Positions 44,853-54,709 of a DNA stretch of 64,000 bases are shown here, piece by piece. The stretch lies in NCBI GenBank assembly GCA_016125505.1, contig WGLP01000002.1, positions 1 through 64,000 of the forward strand. The letters run 5' to 3'. The notes under the pieces were generated by a model. That model did not search any database. It was not told the DNA's origin and saw only the letters and a list, made by a program, of their open reading frames with translations. The translations under genes and the position numbers were made by a program. Position 1 is the stretch's first letter, and each line of letters starts with the position of its first letter. The DNA comes from Gammaproteobacteria bacterium (lineage in GTDB: Bacteria > Pseudomonadota > Gammaproteobacteria > UBA6429 > Thiohalophilaceae).

Positions 44853-47744
44853 ATGAGTTCCTCGATTCATACTACTTTCGAACAATTGCCACCATTATTG
44901 CAGGAGGCGTTGCGGCCGCAATGGTCGGAGGTGCAGGCGCAGCTGCAGCAGGAGTTGGGTGCGGATTTTTCCGTAATCGAACCGACATTGGCCGGGGTAT
45001 TGGCCTGCAGTGACTATGTTTTGCAATGGTGCCGGCGGCGACCGGAATGGCTTAGCGAGTTAGTGCGTTCGGGGGATCTGGCACGCGCGTATCACCTGGA
45101 TGAAATCCTCGCGGGGCTGGTTTCCCGCCTGGAGGGTATCGCTGACGAAAAACAACTGACGCGTTGTCTGCGTCAATATCGTCAGCGCGAGATGTTGCGC
45201 ATCATCTGGCGCGACCTGGCGGGTTGGGCCGATCTCGAGGAGACCATGCGCGATTTGTCGGCGCTAGCCGATGCCTGTGTCGATCAGGCCCTGCAGCTGC
45301 TTTATCGCTGGCATTGCGCGGCATACGGTACGCCTGTCAATGCAGAAGGTGAGCTCCAACGGTTGGTGGTCATCGCCATGGGCAAACTCGGTGCGAATGA
45401 GCTGAATCTGTCTTCGGACATCGATTTGATCTTCAATTACCCCGAAGAGGGTGAAACTCAGGGCAGTGATCGCACGCTCAGCAACAGCGAGTTTTTCCAG
45501 AAACTCGGGCAGCGCCTGAACGCGGCATTGTCGCAGGTCACCGAAGACGGTTTTGTGTTTCGCGTCGATATGCGTCTACGTCCCTTCGGCGACAGCGGGC
45601 CGTTGGTCTGTTCCTTTGCGGCCATGGAAGAGTATTACGAGATTCATGGCCGTGAGTGGGAACGCTACGCCCTGATCAAGGCGCGCATCATCGCGGGCGA
45701 CACGGCGGCGGGTGAATCCCTGATGCAGACCCTGCGGCCGTTTATCTATCGTCGGTACATGGACTACAGTGCCTATGAATCCTTGCGCGAGATGAAGGCG
45801 ATGATTCAGAAAGAGGTCGTGCGCAAGGGCAAGGAACATAACATCAAGGTCGGTCCAGGCGGTATCCGCGAGGTCGAATTCATCGGCCAGGTATTTCAAT
45901 TGATCCGTGGTGGGCGGGAGCCGCGCCTGCAGACGCGATCCATCGTCGAGGTACTGGGCTGGTTGCAGACACTACACCTGTTACCCGATTTCGTGGTTGG
46001 GCAGTTACTGGAGGCTTACGATTTTCTGCGGCGCAGTGAGCATCGCCTGCAGGCCGTGCGCGATGAGCAGACCCAGGTATTGCCGGCTGACGAACTGGGT
46101 CGGCAGCGGCTTGCGTTCAGCATGGGCTATTCAAGCTGGAATACCTATATAAAGGAATTGTCTCGCCACCGTGGCCGGGTTCAGGAGCACTTCGAGCAGG
46201 TCTTTGCCGCGCCGCAGTCCACCGAGGAAAATGCCGATACCAGGCAATATGCCGTGCTTTGGCATGGGCGTCTGGAAAAGGAGCAGGCCATCCAGCGCCT
46301 GACGGAACTGGATTTCGATGAGGCCGAGACCATCTGGAATAAATTGACCGCCTTGCGACATGGCCGTGCTTACGAACACCTGAGTGCGCAAGGCCGCGAT
46401 CGCATGGATCGACTCATGCCCCTGTTGATTGGCGCCTGTCTGTCCACGGGTCAACCCGGCCTGGCCTTATTTCGGTCCATGGATGTGATCGAGGCCATTG
46501 TGCGGCGTACGGTCTATCTGGTGTTGTTGATCGAAAATCCCATGGCCTTGTCGCAACTGGTGCGGTTGTGTGGTGCCAGCCCCTGGATTACGCGTTATCT
46601 TGCCCAACACCCCATGCTGCTGGACGAACTGCTGGATCCCCGTAATCTGTATACGCCACCGAATAAACCGGCGCTGGCGGCGGAACTGGGCCAACGCCTG
46701 GCCGCCCTTGATCTGACAGACGAGGAGCTGGCCATGGACACCTTGCGCCAGTTCAAACATGCCCACTTTTTACGTGTCGCCGCCGCCGATGTGGCGGGCG
46801 CACTCCCCCTGATGAAAGTCAGCGATCACCTGAGCTGGATTGCCGAGGTCGTGCTGGACGGGACGCTGGAGCTGGCCTGGCAGCACCTGGTGGCCAAACA
46901 CGGCAGGCCTGTTTGCACCAGCGACGGCGAGGTCTGCGATACCGGTTTTGCGGTGGTGGCCTACGGCAAGCTCGGGGGGCTGGAGCTCGGCTACGGTTCC
47001 GACCTGGACCTCGTGTTTCTCCACAGTGGGGAGTCCGAGTCACTGGAGACCCGTGGCAAACAGCCGGTGAGTCTGGGCGTATTTTTTGCCCGCCTGGCCC
47101 AGCGCATGATCCACATCCTGAACAGTTTCACCTCCGGCGGTATCCTGTTCGAGGTCGATACCCGCCTGCGCCCGGACGGGGCCTCGGGCATGCTGGTGAG
47201 CAGCCTGGCGGCATTCGAATCCTATCAGCAGGAGAAGGCGTGGACCTGGGAACACCAGGCCCTGGTACGGGCGCGCGTGATCACGGGCGATCCGGCGATC
47301 GCGCAGCGCTTTAACCTGATCCGGCGAGAGACGCTGGGCAAACAACGCGACCTGAGCAGCCTGCGGCAGGAGGTGTTGACCATGCGCGACAAGATGTCGG
47401 CCAGCCTCGACAAGAGTAAGGACGGCTTATTCGATGTGAAGCAGGGGCGAGGTGGTATCGTCGATATTGAATTTATGGTGCAATATGGGGTCTTGGCATT
47501 TGCCCACGCCCATCCGGCCCTGCTGGATTACACCGATAATATCCGGATCCTGGAACGGCTCGCCCAGGCGGGCGTCATGCGTGCAGCCGATGCCGAGTTT
47601 TTGAGCGAGACCTATCGCACCTACCGCGATCGTGTGCACCGGTTTAAGTTACAGGAACAATCCGCCATCGTCCCGGCGGTGGAGTTCGAGGCACAACGCC
47701 GCGGCGTGCAGGACATCTGGTCCGCCTGGCTGGAACAAGACTGA
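44853..47744 (+). CDS. glnE: glutamine synthetase adenylyltransferase / adenylyl-removing enzyme
   Basis: A 963-residue enzyme (E. coli 946) that switches glutamine synthetase activity by adding and removing AMP, under control of PII. Each half has a nucleotidyltransferase core: ELNLSSDIDLIFNYPEEGET and LELGYGSDLDLVFLHSGESE. VGPGGIREVEFIGQVFQL is the motif between them, and a similar QGRGGIVDIEFMVQYG occurs in the second half. I use the ATG at 44853; a TTG at 44817 is possible. It ends 15 bp before repeat copy 2. Confidence 0.97.
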   Translation: MSSSIHTTFEQLPPLLQEALRPQWSEVQAQLQQELGADFSVIEPTLAGVLACSDYVLQWCRRRPEWLSELVRSGDLARAYHLDEILAGLVSRLEGIADEKQLTRCLRQYRQREMLRIIWRDLAGWADLEETMRDLSALADACVDQALQLLYRWHCAAYGTPVNAEGELQRLVVIAMGKLGANELNLSSDIDLIFNYPEEGETQGSDRTLSNSEFFQKLGQRLNAALSQVTEDGFVFRVDMRLRPFGDSGPLVCSFAAMEEYYEIHGREWERYALIKARIIAGDTAAGESLMQTLRPFIYRRYMDYSAYESLREMKAMIQKEVVRKGKEHNIKVGPGGIREVEFIGQVFQLIRGGREPRLQTRSIVEVLGWLQTLHLLPDFVVGQLLEAYDFLRRSEHRLQAVRDEQTQVLPADELGRQRLAFSMGYSSWNTYIKELSRHRGRVQEHFEQVFAAPQSTEENADTRQYAVLWHGRLEKEQAIQRLTELDFDEAETIWNKLTALRHGRAYEHLSAQGRDRMDRLMPLLIGACLSTGQPGLALFRSMDVIEAIVRRTVYLVLLIENPMALSQLVRLCGASPWITRYLAQHPMLLDELLDPRNLYTPPNKPALAAELGQRLAALDLTDEELAMDTLRQFKHAHFLRVAAADVAGALPLMKVSDHLSWIAEVVLDGTLELAWQHLVAKHGRPVCTSDGEVCDTGFAVVAYGKLGGLELGYGSDLDLVFLHSGESESLETRGKQPVSLGVFFARLAQRMIHILNSFTSGGILFEVDTRLRPDGASGMLVSSLAAFESYQQEKAWTWEHQALVRARVITGDPAIAQRFNLIRRETLGKQRDLSSLRQEVLTMRDKMSASLDKSKDGLFDVKQGRGGIVDIEFMVQYGVLAFAHAHPALLDYTDNIRILERLAQAGVMRAADAEFLSETYRTYRDRVHRFKLQEQSAIVPAVEFEAQRRGVQDIWSAWLEQD

Positions 47745-47758
47745 GATGATATTAGGTT

Positions 47759-47877
47759 GAATTCGATCAAGCCGATGATGACAAGGCGGGCCGATGTGAA
47801 AATGCGGAATTTACACGATAAGTAAATGAGCAATTTGAACATTGGCCCAACGACATCAGCGCGGCTTCAGCGAATTT
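47759..47877. repeat. structured intergenic repeat, copy 2
   Basis: Outer arms GAATTCG (47759-47765) / CGAATTT (47871-47877) and AAGCCG (47769-47774) / CGGCTT (47862-47867). The inner stem is GGGCCGATGT (47788-47797) / ACATTGGCCC (47839-47848), with one G-U type pair. The loop carries GCGGAATTTACAC and GTAAATGAG. Same architecture as copies 1 and 3, with different but still pairing stems. It lies between glnE and ilvE. Confidence 0.85.
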
Positions 47878-47909
47878 ATAAAGTATAAAAATAGATGAGG
47901 TAACGAAGT

Positions 47910-48830
47910 ATGACGATGGCCGATCGTGACGGCTATATCTGGTTTGACGGTAAGTTGGTGCCCTGGCGCGAAGCGCAGGTACATGTATTAACGCATACCT
48001 TGCATTACGGCATGGGCGTCTTCGAAGGCGTGCGCGCCTACAAGGCCGAGCAGGGCACCGCGATTTTTCAACTCGAGGCGCATACGCACCGCCTGTTTCA
48101 GTCGGCGCACATCCTTGGCATGAAGATCCAGTACGACGAAGCCACCATTAACGAAGCGACCAAAGCGGCGGTACGCGAAAACAAGCTGAGCTCCGCCTAT
48201 ATTCGCCCGATGTGTTTCTACGGATCAGAGGGCATGGGCCTGCGCGCCGACAATCTCAAGGTGCATACCATCGTGGCGGCCTGGGAATGGGGTTCCTATC
48301 TGGGCGCGGAAAACATGGAGCGTGGCATACGGATCAAGACCTCTTCGTTTACCCGCCATCATGTCAACATTCACATGTGCAAGGCCAAGGCCAACGGCAA
48401 TTACATGAACTCGATGCTGGCGCTACAGGAGGCCTTGCGTGACGGCTATGACGAGGCCCTGCTGCTCGATATCGAAGGTTATGTCGCCGAAGGCTCGGGC
48501 GAGAATTTCTTTTTGGTCAATGACGGCGTGATCTATACCCCTGAACTGACCTCGGCCCTGAACGGGATCACGCGCAAGACGATCATTACCTTGGCCAATG
48601 AACTCGGCATCGAGGTGCGTGAAAAGCGCATCACCCGCGATGAAGTGTATATCGCCGATGAAGCCTTCTTTACCGGTACTGCGGCGGAAGTCACGCCCAT
48701 CCGTGAACTGGACGGTCGTCAGATCGGTGCCGGCAAACGCGGGCCGATCACAGAAAAATTGCAAAGTACGTACTTTGATATTGTCCATGGCAGGGTTAAA
48801 CAACACCTGGACTGGTTGACACCGGTATAA
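47910..48830 (+). CDS. ilvE: branched-chain amino acid aminotransferase
   Basis: A 306-residue fold-type IV PLP enzyme that makes valine, leucine and isoleucine from their keto acids. It has GYIWFDGKLVPWREAQVHV, HYGMGVFEGVRAYK, and the PLP lysine in the MCKAKANGNYMNSMLALQEA region. EGYVAEGSGENFFLVNDG and FFTGTAAEVTPIRELDGR complete the signature. It follows repeat copy 2. Confidence 0.97.
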   Translation: MTMADRDGYIWFDGKLVPWREAQVHVLTHTLHYGMGVFEGVRAYKAEQGTAIFQLEAHTHRLFQSAHILGMKIQYDEATINEATKAAVRENKLSSAYIRPMCFYGSEGMGLRADNLKVHTIVAAWEWGSYLGAENMERGIRIKTSSFTRHHVNIHMCKAKANGNYMNSMLALQEALRDGYDEALLLDIEGYVAEGSGENFFLVNDGVIYTPELTSALNGITRKTIITLANELGIEVREKRITRDEVYIADEAFFTGTAAEVTPIRELDGRQIGAGKRGPITEKLQSTYFDIVHGRVKQHLDWLTPV

Positions 48831-48866
48831 GCGATTTCATTACAACGATAACAGGAAACACATCTC

Positions 48867-49058
48867 GTGAGCACGCAAGAAAAGATCCAGGCCAATGCCG
48901 CGCAACGGTATACGGTCAGTCGCGCCGATTTACCCTTGCACTGTCCAATGGACAACATGACCTTATGGAACTCTCATCCCAAGGTTTATTTGCCCATCGA
49001 GGACAAGGGCGAAGCGAAGTGTCCGTATTGCGGTGCTGTCTACGTCCTGAAAGATTAA
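48867..49058 (+). CDS. small zinc-finger protein, zf-CHCC type
   Basis: A 63-residue protein starting at a GTG (AGGAAA upstream). It has one histidine/cysteine zinc motif: LHCPMDNMTLWNSHPKVYLP and AKCPYCGAVYVLKD. Such small zf-CHCC proteins commonly lie next to ilvE in proteobacteria. The family is related to a mitochondrial complex I subunit, but the function here is unknown. Its stop codon is overlapped by repeat copy 3. Confidence 0.9.
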   Translation: MSTQEKIQANAAQRYTVSRADLPLHCPMDNMTLWNSHPKVYLPIEDKGEAKCPYCGAVYVLKD

Positions 49059-49201
49059 CAGTTTGTTGAAAAACTACTGCGCTTGCCATGACTGTGTTGC
49101 AGAAGGACTCAAAATGCTCATTGACTATCGTGTCAACTCCGCTTTTTCGTCCTTCTGCGCCTTGCCCTGGCAGCGCTCGTCACGTTTTTCAACAAACTGT
49201 T
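49057..49201. repeat. structured intergenic repeat, copy 3, with perfect terminal inverted repeats
   Basis: Perfect 18-bp ends AACAGTTTGTTGAAAAAC (49057-49074) and its complement (49184-49201). The inner stem is CAGAAGGAC (49100-49108) / GTCCTTCTG (49149-49157). Read on the minus strand the loop is GCGGAGTTGACAC ... GTCAATGAGCATTTTGAG, the same core as copies 1 and 2, where TTTAC/GTAAA became TTGAC/GTCAA. It lies between the zinc-finger gene and hldE. Confidence 0.85.
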
Positions 49202-49235
49202 CGGTTCGCAATTCAGTGTGCAGGAATGTTAACGC

Positions 49236-50663
49236 ATGAAGCTTAATCTGCCCGATTTCAGCAAAGCCCATGTGCTGGTGATCGGTGATTTGATGCTGGA
49301 TCGTTACTGGCACGGCGATACTTCGCGTATCTCGCCGGAGGCGCCGGTGCCGGTAGTGCAGGTAAAAGATGCTGAAGAGCGCGCCGGTGGTTCCGGTAAT
49401 GTGGCCTTGAATATTGCTGCGCTGGGTTCAGGCATTTCCGTCATGGGTTATACCGGTGATGATGAGGCCGCCGATGCCTTGCAGGAGATTCTGCAGAACG
49501 CCGGTGTTGAATGTGCATTTGAACGCATTCCGGGTTGCAGCACCGTTACCAAGTTGCGTGTGCTGAGCCGGCATCAGCAATTGATTCGTCTGGATTTCGA
49601 GGATGGCTTTGGCGAACAGCGCGCGGATATGCTGACCGCACGCGCCGCCGGTTTGATGGGCAAGGCCGGCGCAGTGGTGTTATCCGACTACGGCAAAGGT
49701 ACCTTGCGCGATATCCCGGCCTTGATTGCGGCGGCGCGTAACACCAACACGCCGGTACTGATCGATCCCAAAGGCACGGATTTCGATCGTTATCGCCATG
49801 CCACCTTGATTACACCCAACATGCATGAATTCGAGGCCGTGGTCGGTCACTGCGCCAACGATCAGGCGATCGAAGAAAAGGGCATGAATCTGATCCGGCA
49901 ACTGGAGCTGGATGCGCTATTAGTCACGCGCAGCGAGCGCGGCATGACGCTGTTGCGTAAGGATCAACCCGTCTTGCATCTGCCTACCAAGGCGCGCGAA
50001 GTCTTTGATGTGACCGGTGCCGGCGATACCGTGATCGCCACCCTGGCGGCGGGGGTTGCTGCCGGGATGGATCTGGCGGCGGCAACGGCCTTGTCCAATC
50101 TCGCGGCGGGGATTGTCGTGGGCAAGCTGGGCACCGCGACCGTTACCCCGGCCGAGTTGCACATCGCCATGCACGACGAGACCCAGTTGGGGCGCGGCGT
50201 CATGGATGAGATTCACCTGTTGCAAATCGTCAAACAGGCGAAACAGCGGGGCGAACGAATCGTCATGACCAACGGCTGTTTCGATATCCTGCATCCGGGG
50301 CATGTGTCGTATTTGCAAAAGGCCCGTCGTCTGGGCGATCGCCTGATCATTGCCGTGAACGACGATGCCTCGGTCAAACGTCTCAAGGGCAAGGATCGCC
50401 CCATCAATACGCTGGATCGGCGCATGGCGGTACTGGCGGCGCTGGAATGCGTCGACTGGGTGGTATCATTCGGAGAAGACACGCCGGAGCGCCTGATCTG
50501 TTCCGTCTTGCCCGATGTCCTGGTCAAGGGCGGTGACTACAAACCCGAGGACGTGGCCGGCGGTCCCTGCGTGATCAAGCACGGCGGCGAGGTGGCGATA
50601 CTGGAATACATCGAAGGCCATTCCACCACCGATATTATTAAAAGCATTTTGAGCGGAAGTTAA
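49236..50663 (+). CDS. hldE: bifunctional heptose-7-phosphate kinase / heptose-1-phosphate adenylyltransferase
   Basis: A 475-residue enzyme (E. coli 477) of ADP-heptose synthesis for LPS inner core. The ribokinase-type N-terminal domain has [19 protein letters not shown], and [20 protein letters not shown]. The C-terminal nucleotidyltransferase has [16 protein letters not shown] with its HxGH motif. First gene of the LPS core locus; hldD starts 4 bp after its stop. Confidence 0.98.
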   Translation: MKLNLPDFSKAHVLVIGDLMLDRYWHGDTSRISPEAPVPVVQVKDAEERAGGSGNVALNIAALGSGISVMGYTGDDEAADALQEILQNAGVECAFERIPGCSTVTKLRVLSRHQQLIRLDFEDGFGEQRADMLTARAAGLMGKAGAVVLSDYGKGTLRDIPALIAAARNTNTPVLIDPKGTDFDRYRHATLITPNMHEFEAVVGHCANDQAIEEKGMNLIRQLELDALLVTRSERGMTLLRKDQPVLHLPTKAREVFDVTGAGDTVIATLAAGVAAGMDLAAATALSNLAAGIVVGKLGTATVTPAELHIAMHDETQLGRGVMDEIHLLQIVKQAKQRGERIVMTNGCFDILHPGHVSYLQKARRLGDRLIIAVNDDASVKRLKGKDRPINTLDRRMAVLAALECVDWVVSFGEDTPERLICSVLPDVLVKGGDYKPEDVAGGPCVIKHGGEVAILEYIEGHSTTDIIKSILSGS

Positions 50664-50667
50664 TAAC

Positions 50668-51633
50668 ATGATTATTGTGACCGGTGGCGCCGGCTTTATC
50701 GGCAGTAACATCGTGAAGACCCTGAACGAACGGGGCGTCAGCGATATCCTCGTGGTGGACAATCTCAAGAACGGCGTGAAATTCAAAAACATCGCCGATT
50801 GCGAGATCGCCGATTACATGGACAAGCAGGATTTTATTCAGCGTGTCAAAAACAACGAGCGCTTTGCCCGCCAGGTCGAGGCTATTTTTCATGAAGGGGC
50901 CTGCTCATCCACCACCGAGTGGGACGGCCTGTACATGATGCAAAACAATTACGAATACTCCAAGGCCTTGTTGCATTACTGCCTGGAGCACAAGATTGCG
51001 TATCTGTATGCCTCTTCGGCATCGGTCTATGGCAGCGGCACGGTGTTCAAGGAAGTGCGCGAACATGAAGAGCCGCTCAACGTCTATGGCTATTCCAAAT
51101 TCCTGTTCGACCAATACGTGCGCCGGCATTTGGCCAAGGCGGAAAGCCAGGTCGTCGGGTTTCGTTATTTCAACGTGTACGGCCCGCGTGAATCGCATAA
51201 AGGCAGCATGGCCAGCGTTGCCTTCCACCATCACAACCAGATCCGTGACACGGGCGTGGTGAAATTGTTTGAAGGTTGCGACGGTTACGGTGACGGTGAA
51301 CAGCGTCGCGATTTTGTCTATGTCGGCGATACCGTGGCCGTGAACCTGTGGTTCATGGAACATCCGGACAAGTCCGGCATTTTCAATCTGGGGACCGGTC
51401 GCAGTCAGCCGTTTAACGATATCGCCAAGACGGTGATTGCCTTTGAAGGCCGCGGTGAACTGGAATACATTCCTTTTCCCGAACACCTCAAGGGACGTTA
51501 CCAGAGTTTCACCGAGGCAGACATCAGTGCCTTGCGTGATGCCGGCTACAGCGCGCCGTTCAAGACCGTGCAGGAAGGTGTTACCGAATACATGCAATGG
51601 CTGCGGGATCGCAGCAGCGATCAGCATAAATAA
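50668..51633 (+). CDS. hldD: ADP-L-glycero-D-manno-heptose 6-epimerase
   Basis: A 321-residue NAD(P)-dependent short-chain epimerase that makes ADP-L,D-heptose. [18 protein letters not shown] binds the cofactor, and [10 protein letters not shown] has the catalytic Tyr-x3-Lys. [20 protein letters not shown] is the family signature. It lies between hldE and waaF. Confidence 0.98.
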   Translation: MIIVTGGAGFIGSNIVKTLNERGVSDILVVDNLKNGVKFKNIADCEIADYMDKQDFIQRVKNNERFARQVEAIFHEGACSSTTEWDGLYMMQNNYEYSKALLHYCLEHKIAYLYASSASVYGSGTVFKEVREHEEPLNVYGYSKFLFDQYVRRHLAKAESQVVGFRYFNVYGPRESHKGSMASVAFHHHNQIRDTGVVKLFEGCDGYGDGEQRRDFVYVGDTVAVNLWFMEHPDKSGIFNLGTGRSQPFNDIAKTVIAFEGRGELEYIPFPEHLKGRYQSFTEADISALRDAGYSAPFKTVQEGVTEYMQWLRDRSSDQHK

Positions 51634-51635
51634 CC

Positions 51636-51650
51636 GGGAGCATCACCATC
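51636..51650 (+). promoter_or_regulatory. ribosome binding site and probable ATC start of waaF
   Basis: GGGAG at 51636-51640 is a good Shine-Dalgarno. ATC at 51648 follows seven bases later; another ATC at 51642 is too close. No standard start codon lies in frame upstream of the conserved WaaF N-terminus. Confidence 0.6.
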
Positions 51651-52658
51651 GCCTCCGCAACGCGTATCCTGGTAGTTGGACCCGCCTGGGTCGGCGACAT
51701 GGTGATGGCGCAAAGCCTGTTTATCACCCTGCGCCAACAAGACCCCGATTGCCTTATCGATGTGGTGGCACCGGCCTGGTCGGTGCCGCTGTTGCAGCGG
51801 ATGCCCGAGGTCAATCAGGCCATTGAGCTGGCGGTCGGGCACAAACAGTTAAAATTGTTCAACCGGTATCGCGTTGGCAGGCAATTGCGTCAGGAGCACT
51901 ATGCTAGAGCCATCGTGTTGCCACGATCTTTCAAGTCAGCCCTGGTGCCGTTTTTCGCACGAGTTCACCGGCGTACCGGTTATCGTGGCGAGCATCGTTA
52001 CGCCCTGATCAATGACATGCGCCCCCTGGACAAAACCGTCCTGCGGCAAACCGTGCAACGCTACGTCGCGCTCGGGAGCGATCAGGCACAAAGTGTGGCA
52101 CCGAATATACCCTTTCCCCGATTGCGCATTGATAGTCAAAACCAGGAAATGTTATTGAATAGGTTAAGTTTAGATCTCGATAAGCCTGTTATTGGTTTTA
52201 TGCCGGGCGCCGAGTATGGCCCGGCCAAACAATGGCCGGTGCAGTATTATCGCGAACTGGCGGCGGAACTGACGGCAAGGGATTATCAGGTATGGGTGTT
52301 CGGATCGGCCAAGGAAGCGGTGTTGGGTGAAACAATTCACAATGAAAATTCCGCCGTGATAAACCTCTGCGGCAAAACAGCCTTGGTCGACGCGATCGAT
52401 TTGATCGCGCTGACGCAGAACAATGTCACCAATGATTCCGGGCTAATGCATATCGCCTGCGCCACCGGCCGGCCGGTGATTGCCATTTACGGTTCATCCG
52501 ATCCCGCGTACACCCCGCCCTTATCAGACACGGCCACCATTCTCTATAAGAATCTGGAATGTAGTCCGTGTTTTGATCGGCAGTGCCGTTTCGGACATAC
52601 CCGTTGTCTTACGGAGATTACGCCTCGGAGTGTCTTACAATCTGTATTAAATGGATGA
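51648..52658 (+). CDS. waaF: lipopolysaccharide heptosyltransferase II
   Basis: A GT9 glycosyltransferase that adds the second heptose to the inner core. The conserved start ILVVGPAWVGDMVMAQSLF and the region GFMPGAEYGPAKQWPVQYYR, NDSGLMHIACATGRPVIAIYG are clear. The first in-frame ATG (51699) falls inside the conserved N-terminus and would remove the first beta strand. Between the upstream stop (51627) and 51699 there is no ATG, GTG or TTG. GGGAG at 51636-51640 points to an ATC at 51648 as start, giving 336 residues (E. coli 348). The ATC start is inferred. The end overlaps the next gene by 8 bp. Confidence 0.93.
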   Translation: MASATRILVVGPAWVGDMVMAQSLFITLRQQDPDCLIDVVAPAWSVPLLQRMPEVNQAIELAVGHKQLKLFNRYRVGRQLRQEHYARAIVLPRSFKSALVPFFARVHRRTGYRGEHRYALINDMRPLDKTVLRQTVQRYVALGSDQAQSVAPNIPFPRLRIDSQNQEMLLNRLSLDLDKPVIGFMPGAEYGPAKQWPVQYYRELAAELTARDYQVWVFGSAKEAVLGETIHNENSAVINLCGKTALVDAIDLIALTQNNVTNDSGLMHIACATGRPVIAIYGSSDPAYTPPLSDTATILYKNLECSPCFDRQCRFGHTRCLTEITPRSVLQSVLNG

Positions 52659-53910
52659 AAAGATGTATCAAGTGTTAATACGGCGTTTATTTAGTTTTGA
52701 GGGGTTAACCTACGCACTGCTGTTTCTGTTTCCTATCGGCGGGATGCTGGTGCGAGGCTGGTTGACCAATGTTTTCAACCTGTTGTTTTTAATAGGTCTG
52801 TTTTACCTCCGAAAGAGAAATAAGCCCCTGCGCAAGGAAGAGAAAGTTTATCTGTGGATCTGTGTAGCCTATGTTGGTATTTACTTTGTATCCAGTATCA
52901 CTAATGGCTGGGGACAAATGCAGACCCATTACCTGGGAACGGAAATTCGTTTCTGGATGATTATCCCTATCTATCTGCTGGTGCGAGAACAACCCAATAG
53001 CTGGCGATGGATGTTGTACGGCAGCCTGTTGGGTATCGTGTTTATTTTTACTCAATCCGCTTATGAAGTACTCGTGCAAGGGCGGGCAACGGCGTGGGGC
53101 GCATATAGTAAAAATCTTATCGGACCGTTTGCGGCCTTATTAGGTTTTTATGTGTTGGGCTTGTGGCAAGAGCGAAAAAATGTATGTTTTAAAACGATAC
53201 TTGTCATTGCCTTTGTACTAGCCATGCTGGCGACCGTCCTGTCCGGTTCGCGTGGCGCATATGTGGGATTTGTGGCGATGTTTATGGGATGGATGCTGTT
53301 GCAGATTCCGCTACGCTGGATGCTGGTATCAATGATCCTGATGTTTGGGGTACTGGGTGGGATATACCTGAAGTCAAATATTGTTCATGAAGGCGTCAGT
53401 AAGGCATTTTCCGAGTTTGATGAGTACCTACGAAATCCGGATATTGCGCATACTAAAAATTTCAACGGATCAACGGAAGTACACCTGGAGATGTGGCGCG
53501 CGGCAAGATTCTTTTTCCCGGACCATCCGATTCTCGGAGTCGGGCCAGGCAATTACCAGGCAACTGCAAAAAAATATGCACAGGAAGGCAAAGTAAACCC
53601 TGAGATCGCCGGACATGGTCACCCACATAACAGTTTTCTTGAGGCCCTCTACTCCAAGGGTATAATCGGTTTGATTTCGCTGTTACTGTTGTTGTATTAC
53701 CCGTTCTATATTCTGTTCAGGACACGGCAGCAGTCACGTAATTCAGCCGGCCTGGGGATGCTGCATATTATCGGTATTTCTGGCTTCTCTCTATTTGATG
53801 CATCGCCGATATTAATGAATAACTACACTTCCATTCTATTGTTAGGGATTGCCGTATTTTTTTCTTATCACTTGTACGCCATAACAGCGAGAGAGCAAGG
53901 GAATGCCTAG
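52651..53910 (+). CDS. O-antigen ligase / polymerase family protein
   Basis: A 419-residue protein with ten to twelve hydrophobic segments and a periplasmic loop containing GHGHPHNSFLEALYSKGIIGL, the histidine motif of WaaL/Wzy_C family enzymes. These join O-antigen or other glycans to the LPS core or polymerise repeats. Its place directly after waaF, overlapping by 8 bp, favours the core ligase role. Ligase and polymerase cannot be separated from sequence alone. Confidence 0.82.
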   Translation: MDEKMYQVLIRRLFSFEGLTYALLFLFPIGGMLVRGWLTNVFNLLFLIGLFYLRKRNKPLRKEEKVYLWICVAYVGIYFVSSITNGWGQMQTHYLGTEIRFWMIIPIYLLVREQPNSWRWMLYGSLLGIVFIFTQSAYEVLVQGRATAWGAYSKNLIGPFAALLGFYVLGLWQERKNVCFKTILVIAFVLAMLATVLSGSRGAYVGFVAMFMGWMLLQIPLRWMLVSMILMFGVLGGIYLKSNIVHEGVSKAFSEFDEYLRNPDIAHTKNFNGSTEVHLEMWRAARFFFPDHPILGVGPGNYQATAKKYAQEGKVNPEIAGHGHPHNSFLEALYSKGIIGLISLLLLLYYPFYILFRTRQQSRNSAGLGMLHIIGISGFSLFDASPILMNNYTSILLLGIAVFFSYHLYAITAREQGNA

Positions 53911-54670
53911 GTTATCAGTTGTATTAATTGTAAAAAACGAGGAGCAGGTGCTTGCGTCGTGCCTGGAAAAATTGCTCTGGGCGGATGAAATCATCGTGCT
54001 GGATTCCGGTAGTACGGATAAAACGTTGGATATAGCTAAGCAATTTACGTCGCATGTTTATGTTGATACGGACTGGCAGGGTTTTGGTGTTCAGCGTCAA
54101 CGCGCGCAGTCTCGGGCGACAGGTGAGTGGATCCTGATGGTGGATGCGGATGAGCATGTTACTGATGAACTCAGACAAGAAATACAACAGGTCGTCAGAG
54201 AGGACGATCAAGATAAGGTATATGAAATACCCAGACTTGCATGGTGTTTCGGGGGATACATACGGCATTCTGGCTGGTATCCAGGTTATACATTGCGCCT
54301 CTATCCGAACAAGGTCGCCAGGTATGGTGATCAACGGGTACATGAAAAGCTTGAATATCCAAAGTCTGTGCGAGTCGAGAGATTGGCGGGGGATTTAATT
54401 CATTACACTTACTGGGATTTGAATCAGTATCTCACCAAATCGACACGTTACGCCTCAGAATGGGCGGAACAGCACTATCTCGCCGGTAAGAAGGCATCTT
54501 TGCTGAACGGCGTGTCACATGGCGTATATTGTTTTTTACGTATGTATATCTTGCGTGCCGGTTTTCTCGATGGGAAACGGGGTTTTTTGCTCGCACTACT
54601 TTCCACGTTTTCGACTTTTGCCAAGTATGCGGACCTCTGGGTGCGCTGGCAGTTGCAGACGAAAGAGTAG
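53903..54670 (+). CDS. family 2 glycosyltransferase, WaaE-like
   Basis: A 255-residue GT2 enzyme, LSVVLIVKNEEQVLASCLEKL, with DSGSTDKTLDIA and the metal-binding MVDADEHVTDEL. It matches the WaaE/KdtX class that adds a glucose-type sugar to the LPS inner-core heptose. It overlaps the ligase gene by 8 bp, so it is translationally coupled. Confidence 0.88.
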   Translation: MPRLSVVLIVKNEEQVLASCLEKLLWADEIIVLDSGSTDKTLDIAKQFTSHVYVDTDWQGFGVQRQRAQSRATGEWILMVDADEHVTDELRQEIQQVVREDDQDKVYEIPRLAWCFGGYIRHSGWYPGYTLRLYPNKVARYGDQRVHEKLEYPKSVRVERLAGDLIHYTYWDLNQYLTKSTRYASEWAEQHYLAGKKASLLNGVSHGVYCFLRMYILRAGFLDGKRGFLLALLSTFSTFAKYADLWVRWQLQTKE

Positions 54671-54709
54671 TCGGGTTTATATCAGTTACAGACAATAATC
54701 AAACAGCGC

